64,000 nucleotides of DNA from Myxocyprinus asiaticus (lineage: Eukaryota > Chordata > Actinopteri > Cypriniformes > Catostomidae). Positions 34,125-45,018 of this stretch are shown here, one piece after another. A program made the position numbers and the translations under genes. The stretch lies in NCBI RefSeq assembly GCF_019703515.2, contig NC_059372.1, forward strand, positions 17,574,492-17,638,491, given 5' to 3'. Within the stretch, counting starts at the first letter, position 1. Every line of letters begins with the position of its first letter. A model generated the notes under the pieces. That model was not told where the DNA came from and ran no database searches. It was given only the letters and a program-made list of their open reading frames with translations.

Positions 34125-34560
34125 TAGGGATGTCCCGATACCATTTTTTTGAGACCGAGTACGAGTACAAATACTTTTTTTTTTGGTACTTGCCGATACC
34201 GAGTCTGATGCCTGTTTTTTTTTTTCTTCTGAACTGCAAATCAGGAGTTTATTTAAATTTAATCATCAAATAGTGTTTTAAATAATAAATTCATTAAAAC
34301 TTTAATCAAATGAAAGTATAACAACTAATTTTTAACATAATATTGTATTATTTTTATCAAATGAAGTGCTTTTATTCAGAACCTCACAGCACAATCTAAA
34401 ATACATTGGAGTTATATTTTATCAAATAAATGCTGCACTACAGAGCATCACAGATGTAAGATATTACCTAAATATAATACAATTACTATTGATTTATTAT
34501 TATTATTATTATTATATAGTGAGAATCATCTTGGCACCAACTGAAATGAACTTTTTGATC
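34125..34560. mobile_element. Probable hAT-like element fragment (TAGGGATGTCCCGATACC)
   Basis: Starts TAGGGATGTCCCGATACC, then CCGAGTACGAGTACAAATAC and GGTACTTGCCGATACCGAG; these phrases belong to a widespread fish repeat that I place tentatively with hAT. The right end and target duplication are not identified. A (TTA)n run lies at 34493-34515. Confidence 0.45.
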
Positions 34561-36239
34561 ACACTTCACTTAAGGTGTATGTGTGTGTGATTATTAATAT
34601 CAGACGGCCCCTTCCTCCATCCTCGGGGCTCCAGCTAAGGAGTTTCACCTTAACAGTAAAAGAATGATCCAAATAACATTCAGTAAATAAAAATATGTAA
34701 ACTGGAGGGAGTTGGTCATCTGAATCTGAAGGATTCGAGAGCATCCTAACCCTTTAGAGTTCTTTTGTGTCATCAACACAAGGAACACACAGTTGTAATA
34801 AAATGAGTTTTATTTACAAGAAGATAAGAATAACTAACAAAAACTACAAAATGGTACTAATATGTTAAAGAATAATATAAATTAATGAATGGAAAGATGC
34901 AAGTGGTTGAATTGGATGTAGCAATGGCAAAGTATGACTGTTATCTTATAGAAAGATACATAGCTGTTTCTCTGTTAATTAATAAGGGGAAAACCTTATT
35001 TCTGTTAAAACAGATAACTCAAAGATTATTTGCAAAACATTTGATACACAGGTTATGTAATCTAAAGAACATTAGAAAATTATAAACTGATAGTACACAC
35101 TTATGCCAAGGTCTCTGGAAAGAGGTTTAGTAGTGATACTTACGTTCTCTCCTTGATCGATCGGTGAGTTTGGTGACGGTGACGTCTTCCACTGGGGCTC
35201 AGGGCCATGTTACAGTGGGGAAGGAGCTGGATTCCATTTCAACAGCCTTAGACATGAAGGAGCTGAGGAATGCTGATCTCCTGGAAGCACCGAGAGGGTT
35301 CTTGCAATCTGGAACATGCAGATATAGAGCCCTTATGTCGGTGCAAGATTCATCATGTGGAACATGCAGATGCAAGAAACTTGAAGAGAAGGTTTGCTCG
35401 CCAGAGCTAAACCTTGTCGCTTTAGTTATCTCCCTGGTATAGGGATTCCGAACTTGTCGTTACAATAGTCTCTTGTAGTGAGACTTGGTACTTGGTCAAT
35501 CTTCTTCTGTCTCTCGGATGGACACTAAGAATGTTGGATGATCTGTTATCCTCTCTTTCATGGAGTGAAACCAGAACGGAGAAGTGTTTAGGAAGTGTAT
35601 CCTGTTAACGACCCTCTGGATGGGGACTCAGGACAAAGGTGTTTTAGAAATGTATCTTGTTAATGACCCTCAGGACAGGGACCCAGGACAAAGGTGTGGT
35701 CATCCAGAGGATAGTTTTTTACCTTCCTGATGAGGAGGAGATTTCAGTTTGGCGCCTTCCTGTTTCAGGGTTATGTTTGGCTGCTGATATTGGATGGGGC
35801 CCATAAAGTGTGGCCCTCCCTTCTCTGTGTGGAACATTTGCATATTTTAAAGTACATAGTTAGAACAATGTCTTTAAAGTTTCATCTCTGCATTGTTCCT
35901 TTTCCAAACCTCTTCAAAAATACTCCTGGCATTTTTCTGAAGATATAAAGACCAAACATGATATTAAAAGATTAAATATTACGTGTGCATTAATTTATAC
36001 CACCATAGTTCAGTTTGTGGTAATTGAACAATTGCAGTTTATATAAACAGTTCTGTGAACAAACATGGAGTTTGGCGCAGCTGTTGCAGTTGGTGTTCAT
36101 GTTAGGAATAAAAGTTTGAATGTAAAGATTTGTCTTTGTGGCTTCTTTGTTTTAGCTTTTTCCACATGGTAAATTAACATGGTAATTGACCAATGAGAAG
36201 GCTTTTCCAATGTGTTAGAAGATATCCTTTCCTTACTTT
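34561..36239. other. Unassigned repeat-like block with tandem 54-bp duplication
   Basis: Two adjacent diverged copies at 35592-35646 and 35647-35699 share TGACCCTC/CGACCCTC and CAGGACAAAGGTGT. A GGAACATGCAGAT word occurs at 35311 and 35359. AATAAA-type signals lie at both ends (minus near 34810, + near 36107). It looks like a long terminal repeat or a dispersed element, but no TG...CA ends with target duplication could be fixed. Frames 34885-35085, 35164-35442 and 35730-35948 (+) have no known domain. Confidence 0.3.
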
Positions 36240-36299
36240 CAAAAAACAACAAGAATGCACATACACATCTAAACTACAAATCCCTCTCCACTGCCCCTC

Positions 36300-37150
36300 C
36301 CCAAGAACCCTCCAAAAAAGCCAAATATCCACCCCACTTCCTGTCAAATAAATCCCATTTTCCCAGCCTTCTATAAATCACCTCCTCGAATGCCGCCACC
36401 CTGCCCATCTCCCCGCACCACTCCCGAAATGAGGGTGCCCCAGCCGACTTCCATCACCTGAGGATTATCCGTCTGCCGATCATATCTCCTGCTAGGACCC
36501 AACTTTTTAAATGTCTATCCCCAATATTAATGACCGCCCCAAGATACAGAGTCTGGGGCAAAATGAATATTGAGTGTCCAGTACGTCACACATAAAGCTC
36601 TGAACCCTCAACCAAAATTCTTGGATATTAACACATCCCCAAAAAACATTCAACGGGGTAGTGTCCCCATTTTCTGATTGACATCACCAGCAGGTGCGTG
36701 TGCCTTTAAGACCAAGCCTATACAATCTAGAGGGGGTCCAATAGAATCGATGTAAAATCATAAATTGCATCAGACGCACCTTGCACCTCTAGATGTAGAC
36801 TTGACTTTTTTCAAAATCCTAGCCCACACTCCCTCCTCCAATACCAAGTTTAAATCTTTCTCCCATAATCTCTTGAGAGAAGTTGAAGCTCTGTCCCCCA
36901 GACTTTGAATTAACAGGGAGTAATACACTGATGCCTCATGACCTTTTCCAAAAGCAGTGATCACCACTCCCAGAGTATCTGCCGCTTTAGGGGGGTGTAT
37001 GCTACTCCCAAAAATAGTACAGAGCAGGTGGCGCAGCTGTAAATACCTAAAGAACTGAGATCTGGGAATCCTAAAATGTTGAACCATATTTTCAAAGGAT
37101 CTCAACACTCCACTCTCATATAGGTCACCGAGCGTATTAACCTCCCTCAC
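36300..37150 (-). pseudogene. LINE ORF2 C-terminal domain
   Basis: The open frame 37150-36770 (126 codons) contains LGDLYESGVLRSFENMVQHF, then IPRSQFFRYLQLRHL. Lower down, in broken frames, minus 36600-36310 reads MIGRRIILR, then a SAGAPSFREWCGEMGRVAAFEE-like stretch and KWGGYLAFLE-type residues. These are the usual last 250 residues of fish Tx1/L1 LINEs. Function of the domain is poorly defined; it is thought to bind RNA. Confidence 0.7.
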
Positions 37151-37420
37151 AATCCACTCTGATCAGCAGAAAGGGGACTTATTAATACGAGGCAACATTT
37201 AAATAAATGTCCGAATTAAACACTCTGGAAACTTTTGTCCATACCACGTGTAAATGCGAGATAACGGGGTGTAACTTAACTTCTCCGGTTAGTTTAATAG
37301 GCTTTGCAATGGCAAAATAGGGGCAAGAACTTCTTGTTCAATACAAAACGAGGGAGGGGCTCTCTCAGGTGGAAGCGACCAATGAGCCAAATGTCTGAGA
37401 CCGAATGCATAATAATAAAA

Positions 37421-37879
37421 CTAAATCTTGGGTAGGCCTAGCCCACCTTTGTCAGTCGGCCTATGTAACTTATTGAAATGTAATCTGGGACGCTTACCAT
37501 TCCAATTGAAGGACTTTGCTATGCTATCAAATTGCTTGAAATAAGAGAGGGGGACATCTGCTGGGAGAGATTGTAGCAGGTAGTTGAATTTTGGAATACA
37601 TTTAATTTTAATAACATTAATCCTCCCAATCATAGATAAATGTAATGAAGCCCACCTCAAAACATCGCTCAAAAAACTTTTTATTAAGGGGTCAGAATTA
37701 ACTCTAACTAAATCACACAAATTTGCTGGGAATAAATTGGCAAAATACTTAATGCCCTGTTTGGGCCACTGGAAGGCACCCGGATGAAAAGCCATTACTG
37801 GGCAGTATGCTGTCAGAGCCAAAGCTTCGGATTTAGACCAATTGACTCTGTATCCTGAGAATTTAGAAAAGGAATTCAT
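37421..37879 (-). pseudogene. LINE ORF2 RT C-terminal part
   Basis: The 152-codon open frame reads NSFSKFSGYRVNWSKSEALA at the N-terminus, LRWASLHLSMIGRINVIKIK around residues 72-91, and the FDSIAKSFNWNGKRPRL region near residue 125. This is the thumb/post-RT part of Tx1/L1-type ORF2p. The RT palm with the catalytic FADD-type motif would lie upstream and is missing. It ends GGLGLPKI, then the frame is broken. Confidence 0.8.
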
Positions 37880-37884
37880 AATTT

Positions 37885-38035
37885 TCAGCTTCCTGTGGGG
37901 AAAGATGCATTTCTTGAAGAAACACTATCTTATTTCTTATGTTTATGAAGAGAAATAACTTTCCTTCTTTTTATGGGGTGCCCCAACCCGTTCACATTCC
38001 ATGTGGAGAGAGACAGTCCACTCATACTAACATTT
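37885..38035 (-). pseudogene. LINE ORF2 endonuclease N-terminus
   Basis: The minus-strand frame gives MSGLSLSTWNVNGLGHPIKR, then KVISLHKH and, after a short frame change, a VS-RNASF segment close to a QE(M/T)H motif. The TWNVNGL motif is the first catalytic block of AP-type endonucleases of L1-clade LINEs. Only about 45 residues remain before the deletion junction; the catalytic E, D and H residues beyond the first block are lost. Confidence 0.75.
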
Positions 38036-38645
38036 GACATTTTGACATATTAGAAAAAATAGATTGTGTGTCAAAAATAAAATTATAAAGACCACATTCC
38101 AACATTAGTGCAACAATCAAACCCCAAACTTCCTCCCGAACCAAACAAATAGAAAAAAGAAAAACGTGCGCATTAACCCCGCGCACGACAGTGCCAACCA
38201 GCATCCATCCCTCTAAACTCAAACAGTCCATGTACACCTACGAGAGCCACCACAACAACTTTGCCGTCAGATTTCTCAAGTCCAGTGTTTCTATACAAAT
38301 TTTGTAAAACAGAATTACACAACAGAAGATAATCTCTAAAACAAATTCCAGCCGATAGGTGGAATAAACACAAACAACGTGTGAATTCATCCACATAACT
38401 GTCCCGAATGTGTGTTCCTCCACAAAACAAACTCCAGCCGCTAGTGGAACCAGCACAAAAAAAAAAGAAAAGAAGGCTGTTCAGTATCCTCGGACAGTCA
38501 ACCGAATGTTCAGTGAGCCGGCCCATTCAACTGCTACATGAGTGCAACAAATGACCCAATCACTCTAATGTCCTGCAAGAAATACTCCACAAAACAAACT
38601 CCAAACAATAGGAGGCATAAGCACAAGAAACGTGCAGATTCATCC

Positions 38646-38650
38646 ACAAC
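38646..38650. repeat. Left target-site duplication of the gypsy element (ACAAC)
   Basis: The identical ACAAC stands at 44020-44024, directly after the other LTR. Confidence 0.95.
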
Positions 38651-39171
38651 TATCAGAGCCAAGATTCGAACTTGGGTCTCTGGCGCAAGAGTCTTAATTT
38701 CCACCACTGAGCCACAGAAGGGAGTTGAACCCAATAGTCAGACGCGTTCTTAAATGAACTCAGAAGAGTTTATTAACAAAAATAGCAAAAAGGGTACAAT
38801 AAGCAATTTCTTACTGACAACCACAAAACAGAAAAATCTTTAGTCCAAAAAGGATCCAAAAGGAGGAAAAAATAATCTCCAAAGAACTCAGGAAAAAGAC
38901 ACCAAAAAACAGCAAAAATAAACACAGGGAAAAAACAATCCAAAAGGCTTTCAAAGTTTAGTACTTAGAACTAGAGCAGACTTATGGCAGCAACTGGCTA
39001 GGAACATCAATAACCAAGCAAAGAAACAAAAGGAAGTGATCAGCTTAAATACACAGCCCAGAACGAGGCACATGTGAAAACAATAACACGATACAATGGC
39101 GGGAAACTGAAATGAAACACAGTGAGGGCCTCTAGTGGCCAAAATATAACATTAAAGCAAAAACTCTGACA
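38651..39171 (-). repeat. Gypsy 3' LTR
   Basis: 521 bp. The 3' end on the minus strand is CTCTGATA instead of CTCTGACA; the outer CA is mutated to TA. The minus-strand start is TGTCAGAGTTTTTGC. Next to it on the inside is the polypurine tract. Confidence 0.95.
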
Positions 39172-39186
39172 GGACCCCTCCCTCTA
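39172..39186 (-). promoter_or_regulatory. Gypsy polypurine tract
   Basis: On the minus strand AGAGGGAGGGGTCC lies directly before the 3' LTR TGTCAG. This is the expected primer site for plus-strand DNA synthesis. Confidence 0.8.
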
Positions 39187-39588
39187 GGAACGGCTCCTGA
39201 CATTCCCTCCCGGACGACTGGAATTGCGAGCATGAAATTCTTGAATTAGTTTGGGGTCCAAGATGTCCTTGACAGGAACCCAGGAGCGCTCCTCAGGGCC
39301 ATAGCCTTCCCAGTCCACAAGATACTGCCAGGACCCACGTACTCGACGGGCATCCAGTATTCTGTGGACTGTGTAAGCTGGCTGGCCACCAATGATAAGA
39401 GGAGGGGGAGGTTTACCTGTCGCAAGAAAAGGAGAAGACAAAACAGGTTTTAACAGTGAGACATGAAAAGTGGGATTTATCTTCAAAGACTTAGGCAAGT
39501 ATAAACGATAAGTAACTGGGTTTACTTTCCTGGCAATCTTGAAGGGGCCAATGAACCTCTGGGAAAGTTTACGGGATTCCACCCGCAA
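39184..39588 (-). pseudogene. Gypsy pol C-terminus with chromodomain
   Basis: The 134-codon frame starts after a TAG codon (near 39608-39610) that interrupts pol. Residues 1-40 ([20 protein letters not shown]) form the usual SH3-like integrase tail. Residues about 72-118 are a chromodomain: [20 protein letters not shown], then [15 protein letters not shown]. The aromatic cage positions Y, W and W/Y are retained. Chromodomains of such integrases target insertion to chromatin marks such as methylated H3. The C-terminus is serine/arginine-rich. In the parent element this would be continuous with the pol frame ending at 39703. Confidence 0.9.
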
Positions 39589-39702
39589 GGGAATGTTCTT
39601 AGTGGAGAGCTAGACTCTTTGGCCGGGGCGCAGAGTGGGGGCAGGTCTGCGTCTGTGATTGGCCTGGTGCTGATACTGCTGAGAGACCTTCAAGAGCTTG
39701 AG

Positions 39703-42072
39703 TCAGGCTTTTTTCCATGTCTGGCGGCAATGTTTAACGAACTGTTGAGCAGAGGGAACTGCAACCTCCACTTCTTGCTCAGGGAATAGTGGAGGGGTGT
39801 ATCCCAACTGGCACTCGAAAGGGGACATGCCTGTAGCAGAGGAGCGAAGGGTATTGTGAGCGTATTCTGCCCACATGATGAAGGAAGACCAAGAGGATGG
39901 GTTGTTAGCTGCCATACACCTCAGTGTAGTCTCAAGATGTTGGTTAAGCCTCTCCGTTTGCCTATTGGACTTCGGGTGGAACCCAGAAGATAGACTCACT
40001 GTAGCCCCCAGAGATTGACAAAATGCCCGCCAGAATCGGGAGGAAAATTGGGGTCCTCGATCAGAAACGATGTCTTGTGGGATGCCAAAGACTCGGAAGA
40101 CGTGGTTTATAACCAATTCAGCAGTTTCTTTAGCGGTGGGTAGTTTGGGCAGAGGAATAAATCGGGCGGCCTTGGAGAATCTATCAACTATGACCATGAT
40201 AGTGGTGTTGCCTTGTGATAGCGGAAGTCCAGTGATAAAATCTATGGAAAGATGAGACCAAGGTCTATGAGGTATGGAGAGAGGATGCAATAGCCCCTGA
40301 GGAGAACGGTGAGAGACCTTACTTTGGTTGCATGTGGGACATGCGTTTACAAATGTTGTCACATCCTCCTTGATAGTTGGCCACCAAAATCGTCTTTGGA
40401 GGAACTCAAGAGTGCGAGAGGTACCAGGATGACAAGTGAGACGAGAGGAGTGTCCCCACTGGAGGATCTGGGAGCGGACAGCTTTAGGGACAAACAGGCA
40501 GTGGGTTGGCTCCCCTCCTGGGTCAGGTTCTCGGGCTTGGGCTTGTTTTACAGTATTTTCCAGATCCCACCTGATAGGAGCTATTATCTTGGAACTGGGG
40601 ATAATCGATGCAATAGAATCTTCCTGAGGAGTGTTTACATATACTCGGGACAAAGCATCAGGTTTTAGGTTCTTAGAGCCGGGTCGGTAGGATAAGATAA
40701 ACTTGAATCGGTTGAAGAATAAGGACCAACGTGCCTGGCGGGGGTTGAGTCGCTTTGCCTGCTGAATGTATTCCAGATTTTTGTGCTCAGTGAATACTTG
40801 GAATGGGTGTTTGGCCCCCTCAAGCCAATGCCTCCACTCTTCAAGTGCTAGCTTAACTGCCAGTAACTCTCGATCCCCTACATGATAGTTCATCTCAGTC
40901 GGTGTAAGGCGGTGGGAAAGGAATGCACATGGATGCAACTTGTTGTCCTCCCCCCTTTGGGACAGCACAGCTCCAACCCCTACGTCCGAAGCATCGACCT
41001 CCACGATGAAGGGTTTATCTGGGTTAGGGAGAATGAGAATAGGTGCAGAGGTAAAATGGCTTTTGAGTTTGCTGAAGGCCAACTCTGCTTCATGTCCCCA
41101 ATTAAAGCTGGTTGTGTTCCCCTTGGTGAGGGCAGATAAAGGAGCTGCCACAGCACTGAAGTTCCGGATGAACTTGCGATAAAAATTGGCGAAGCCAAGG
41201 AAACGCTGTACTTCCTTTACCGACGAGGGGGAGGGCCAATCCACAACTGCTTGAACCTTTTGAGGGTCCATTTGTATCTGGCCAGGCTTGATAATGAACC
41301 CCAGGAACTGAACTTTGGTCACATGGAACTCACATTTCTCAGGTTTAACATAAAGATGGTTATCAAGAAGACGTCTGAGAACCTTACTGACGTGTTTTAC
41401 ATGCTCTTGGAGGGAACTCGAGAAGATGAGGATATCGTCTAAGTAGACAAACACAAATTGGTTGAGCATGTCTCTGAGAACATCATTGATGAGAGCTTGA
41501 AATACTGCAGGAGCATTAGTGAGACCGAAGGGCATAACTAAATATTCATAGTGCCCAGTGGGCGTGTTGAAGGCGGTCTTCCATTCATCTCCTTGTCTGA
41601 TGCGCATGAGATGGTAGGCATTGCGCAAGTCAAGCTTAGTGAAGATGGAGGCTTCTTGCAGAATTTCGAAAGCAGTGGCCATTAGCGGCAAGGGATAGCG
41701 GTTTCGAATAGTGATCTTATTAAGGCCCCTGCAATCAATACATGGCCAGAGTCCGCCATCCTTCTTCCCAACGAAAAAAAATCCAGCTCCAGCAGGGGAA
41801 GTGGATGGTTGGATGATACCTGCCGCAAGGGATTCGTTAATGTATTTGTCCATAGCAGTTCGTTCGGGGGGAGACAAAGAGAATATACGACCTCTGGGGG
41901 GACAGGTTCCTGGGAGCAGCTCAATGGCGCAATCATAGGGGCGATGAGGAGGTAAGGAGGTGGCCTTCCTTTTGCTGAACACTGCTTTGAGGTGGTGGTA
42001 CTGAGCAGGGACTTGAGACAGATCTAGGGCTTCTTGGGACTCGAGAACAAGATCAGGGGAGTTCTGGGCCAA
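39703..42072 (-). pseudogene. pol: Gypsy pol: RT, RNase H, integrase
   Basis: 789 codons, nearly full length. RT occupies about residues 85-260 with D147 in KLDLRNAY and the YLDD box at 210-213. RNase H (about 350-475) has D360 and E402 and the late D472, but the third acidic position reads TEHK rather than the usual TDHK (residue 429), a conservative change that may lower activity. The integrase zinc finger keeps H541/H548 and C578/C581. The catalytic core has D611, D671 and E707 (DFITG, SDRG, QTERLN). The frame ends at a TGA after TWKKA; the chromodomain segment continues beyond in a second frame after a further TAG. The start at 42072 is nominal; the protein would normally continue from gag-protease, from which it is now separated by a frameshift near 42122-42126. 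Confidence 0.92.
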
Positions 42073-42124
42073 GCATGTAGTCTGACAGGTGGGACCCCAA
42101 CTGAGAACAGCACCAGTGGACCAG

Positions 42125-43477
42125 TCAGTGTGGGTTATGCTGGAGGAGCCAGGGGTGACGGAGGATAATAGGGAACTCTGGAGTCTGTATAAGATGAAAG
42201 CACATTCTCTCCCGGTGCTGGTAAGTGACGAGACAAAGGAGAGAGGTGAGGTGGGTTATTTTCCCTGGAGCTAACGGTCTTCCATCCAAGGCTGTCGCAG
42301 TTACGGGGGCAGGAAGGGAATTAATAGGAATCTGGAGACTTTTGGCAAAGGAAATATCCATGAAATTCCCGGCAGCACCAGAATCAATCAGTGCCTGGAG
42401 TTGGTGTTTTTGATCTCCCCAAGTGAGTGTAATGGGAAGGAACAATCCAGAGTTGGAAGGTGAAGCTGTGCGTGTAACTCCCGTTACAGTCCTTCCTTGC
42501 CTGTACGGGACTGGGCGTTTCCCGAAAGCTCGGGGCAGGCGGAGCGAAAAATGACCATACAATCCACAATATAGACAACAGCGCTCTCTCATGTGACGGT
42601 TTCGTTCTGATGGGGAAAGCCTAGTCCTTCCCAATTGCATGGGTTCCGAGGACTCGTGGGGTACTGGTAGCATTTGAGCAAGTGCTGGACTGGCAGACAA
42701 TGTGGAAACAGATGGCCGGTTCAGTCTTCTCTCCCTCAGGCGATTATCCAGCCAGATTGCTTGATCCATGAGGGTCTCGAGATCACGAGCAGGTTCTCTG
42801 GTAGCCATATCATCCTTGATTGCCTCAGACAGACCATTCAGGAAACACACCATGAGGGCCTCATCGTTCCAGCCGCTCCCTGCTGCAACTGTCCGAAACT
42901 GTATGGCATATTCAGCCGCGCTGCCATTACCTTGTCGGAGGGTGAGAAGTCTCTTAGAGGCTTGCCGGCCACTGAGGGGGTGGTCAAAGACTCGCTTGAA
43001 CTCCATTTCAAACACAGAATAACTTGAACAAAAGGGTGCCTGTGCCTTCCAGACCGCTGTTGCCCAAGAAAGAGCCTTGCCAGAAAGGAGGGTGATAACA
43101 TATGCGATCTTGGCCCGATCTGAAGGGAAGGAAGATGGTTGTAATTCAAATGTGAGAGAGCATTGAGTCAGGAACCCATCACATGCACTGGGATCACCTG
43201 AGAAATGTTGTGGTGGAGGTAGGCAAAGTTCAATCAGAGGAGAGAGCACTTGAGAATCCGGAAGGGGTACCGAGGCAGCAGTAGGAGCAGTAGCTGAAGT
43301 AGAGGGCAGCCGGTCCAGGATCTAACGGACAGAAATCATGAGATCAGACAGCACTTGTGAGTGTTTAGCCATCACAGTCTCCTGCTGAACTAGTGTTGAC
43401 TCATGGCATTGGATTGCGGACTCCTGCTGAGCAATTGTGGCCAGGAGTTCCTGAGCATTAGGCATCTCTGGGTTCAT
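42125..43477 (-). pseudogene. gag: Gypsy gag-protease, one nonsense codon and one frameshift
   Basis: The likely start ATG is at 43477, about 20 bp inside the 5' LTR, and 51 codons follow before an in-frame TAG at 43322-43324. The frame then stays open to 42125 (374 codons from an alternative GTG at 43249). The gag domain (FSGDP near residue 17 of the long frame; ALSWATAVW 59-67; FKRVFDHPLSGRQA 84-97; AAEYAIQFRT 111-120) is typical. The zinc knuckle C225-x2-C228-x4-H233 lacks its fourth ligand; the expected Cys position is Leu238. The aspartic protease has the active-site DSG at residues 289-291 in LQALIDSGAAGNF. The frame then ends in TGA where pol should continue. Confidence 0.9.
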
Positions 43478-43495
43478 AATGTGGCTTGGTTATTC

Positions 43496-44019
43496 TGTCA
43501 GAGCCAGGATTCAAACTTGGGTCTCTGGCGCAAGAGTCTTAATTTCCACCACTGAGCCACAGAAGGGAGTTGAACCCAATAGTCAGATGCGTTCTTAAAT
43601 GAACTCAGAAGAGTTTATTAACAAAAATAGCAAAAAGGGTACAAAAAGCAATTTCTTACTGACAACCACAAAACAGAAAAATCTTTAGTCCAAAAAGGAT
43701 CCAAAAGGAGGAAAAAATAATCTCCAAAGAACTCAGGAAAAAGACACCAAAAAACAGCAAAAATAAACACAGGGAAAAAAACAATCCAAAAGGCTTTCAA
43801 AGTTTAGCACTTAGAACTAGAGCAGACTTACGGCAGCAACTGGCTAGGAACATCAATAACCAAGCAAAGAAACAAAAGGAAGTGATCAGCTTAAATACAC
43901 AGCCCAGAACGAGGCACATGTGAAAACAATAACACATGATACAATGGCGGGAAACTGAAATGAAACACAGTGAGGGCCTCTAGTGGCCAAAATATAACAT
44001 TAAAGCAAAAACTCTGACA
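43496..44019 (-). repeat. Gypsy 5' LTR
   Basis: 524 bp, minus-strand TGTCAGAG...CTCTGACA, intact TG/CA ends. Differs from the 3' LTR by 7 substitutions and two small insertions. Just inside it, the short leader has no obvious match to a tRNA 3' end (no TGG next to the LTR), so the priming mechanism is unclear. Confidence 0.95.
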
Positions 44020-44024
44020 ACAAC
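44020..44024. repeat. Right target-site duplication of the gypsy element (ACAAC)
   Basis: Pairs with 38646-38650. Confidence 0.95.
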
Positions 44025-44164
44025 ACTGACCCGAAGGAGTGCTGCTGCACAAAACAAACTCCAGCCGCTAGGCTGAACCAGCACAAAAAGAAACAAAAAA
44101 GGCGCTCAGCTTCCTCGGACGATCAAGTGGATGTTCAGTGAGTCGGTCCACTTGGCTGCAACGT

Positions 44165-45018
44165 GAGTACCACAAAATAAGTTACTTAGTCCATTGACTT
44201 TATGAAGGACATCGCTTGCTGGGGACATGTAAATACTTTACGGCCATCCTTAACATCTATTCTCAATTTGGCCGTGAACATCAGTGCAAAGCGACCTTCC
44301 ATTGATGTAAGAGTTTCTTGCATTCCTTGAATTGATCACATTTCTCTCTTGTCGAATTCACAAAGTCTGGGAACAAGAAAATGCTGTGGTTCTTCCAAGA
44401 AAGCCTTCCTTTACTCTTTATCGGATGATCTCAGAAATTTGACCAGAATTGATCGGGCCTGTCTCCCTCAGCAGATCGCCGAGCCGGAACCCTGTGAGCT
44501 CGCTTGATTTCCAGCTTATGGCATGTTATGTCGAGCAGACTCGGAAAGAGCCTGTCCAGGAATTTCACCATATCCCGACCTTCTTCGTCCTCAGGAATTC
44601 CAACAATTCGGATGTTATTTCACCGGTTACAATTATCCAAGTCCTCCAACTTCTTCCAGATGTGCTCCAAATCCACCTTGGTCACTAGCGGATTAGCAGC
44701 GAATTCCCTTTCCAATTATTCCAATTATTCCAGATAATCGATCCGTTTCTCAACATTCCCCACTCTTGTAACCACATCAGTGAATTTCATCTCCATGGTA
44801 GTGAACGATCGACGTATACAACAAGATCCTCCAAGTCAGCAACGACCTTCGTCAGCATTGCTGACACGTTCAACAATTCTCGCCGAATTTCCTTCACTTC
44901 TCCGGCCAAATCGGCCCTGGCTTACGGCCTGCTGCTCAGGGGCATCAGCTTGAGCACATCCTGGAGACAAGTGTCTTTTATTGTCTCCAGAGCCCAAGGA
45001 TTTTGAATTCTTTGACAT
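44165..45018 (-). pseudogene. LINE ORF1 (L1/Tx1-type RNA-binding protein), degenerate
   Basis: The frame starts at 45018 with MSKNSKSLGSGDNKRH and runs 60 codons to a stop near 44836. Downstream, disrupted frames keep the shape of an L1-type ORF1p: a region that would be the coiled coil (about 44850-44700), then RRM-like pieces such as NFRIVGIPE-type (44640-44590) and KLEIKRAHRVP-type (about 44530-44480) in shifted frames. These proteins bind element RNA and form trimers. Many stops and frameshifts; not functional. Confidence 0.6.

Larger units (their letters stand above)
38651..44019 (-). mobile_element. Ty3/gypsy LTR retrotransposon with chromodomain
   Basis: 5369 bp, bounded by LTRs of 521 and 524 bp and a 5-bp target duplication. 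On the minus strand the order is 5' LTR, gag-protease, RT-RNase H-integrase, chromodomain, polypurine tract, 3' LTR. That pol order (integrase after RNase H) plus the C-terminal chromodomain puts it in the chromovirus branch. LTRs differ at 7 substitutions and 2 indels (about 1.3%), so the insertion is fairly recent. The reading frame is broken in four places (see gag and pol). It sits in the spacer of a LINE of the same orientation. Confidence 0.95.

Noticed and set aside
40309..40668. + strand frames opposite the gypsy pol gene
   Set aside because: Antisense shadows of a well-supported pol reading frame.
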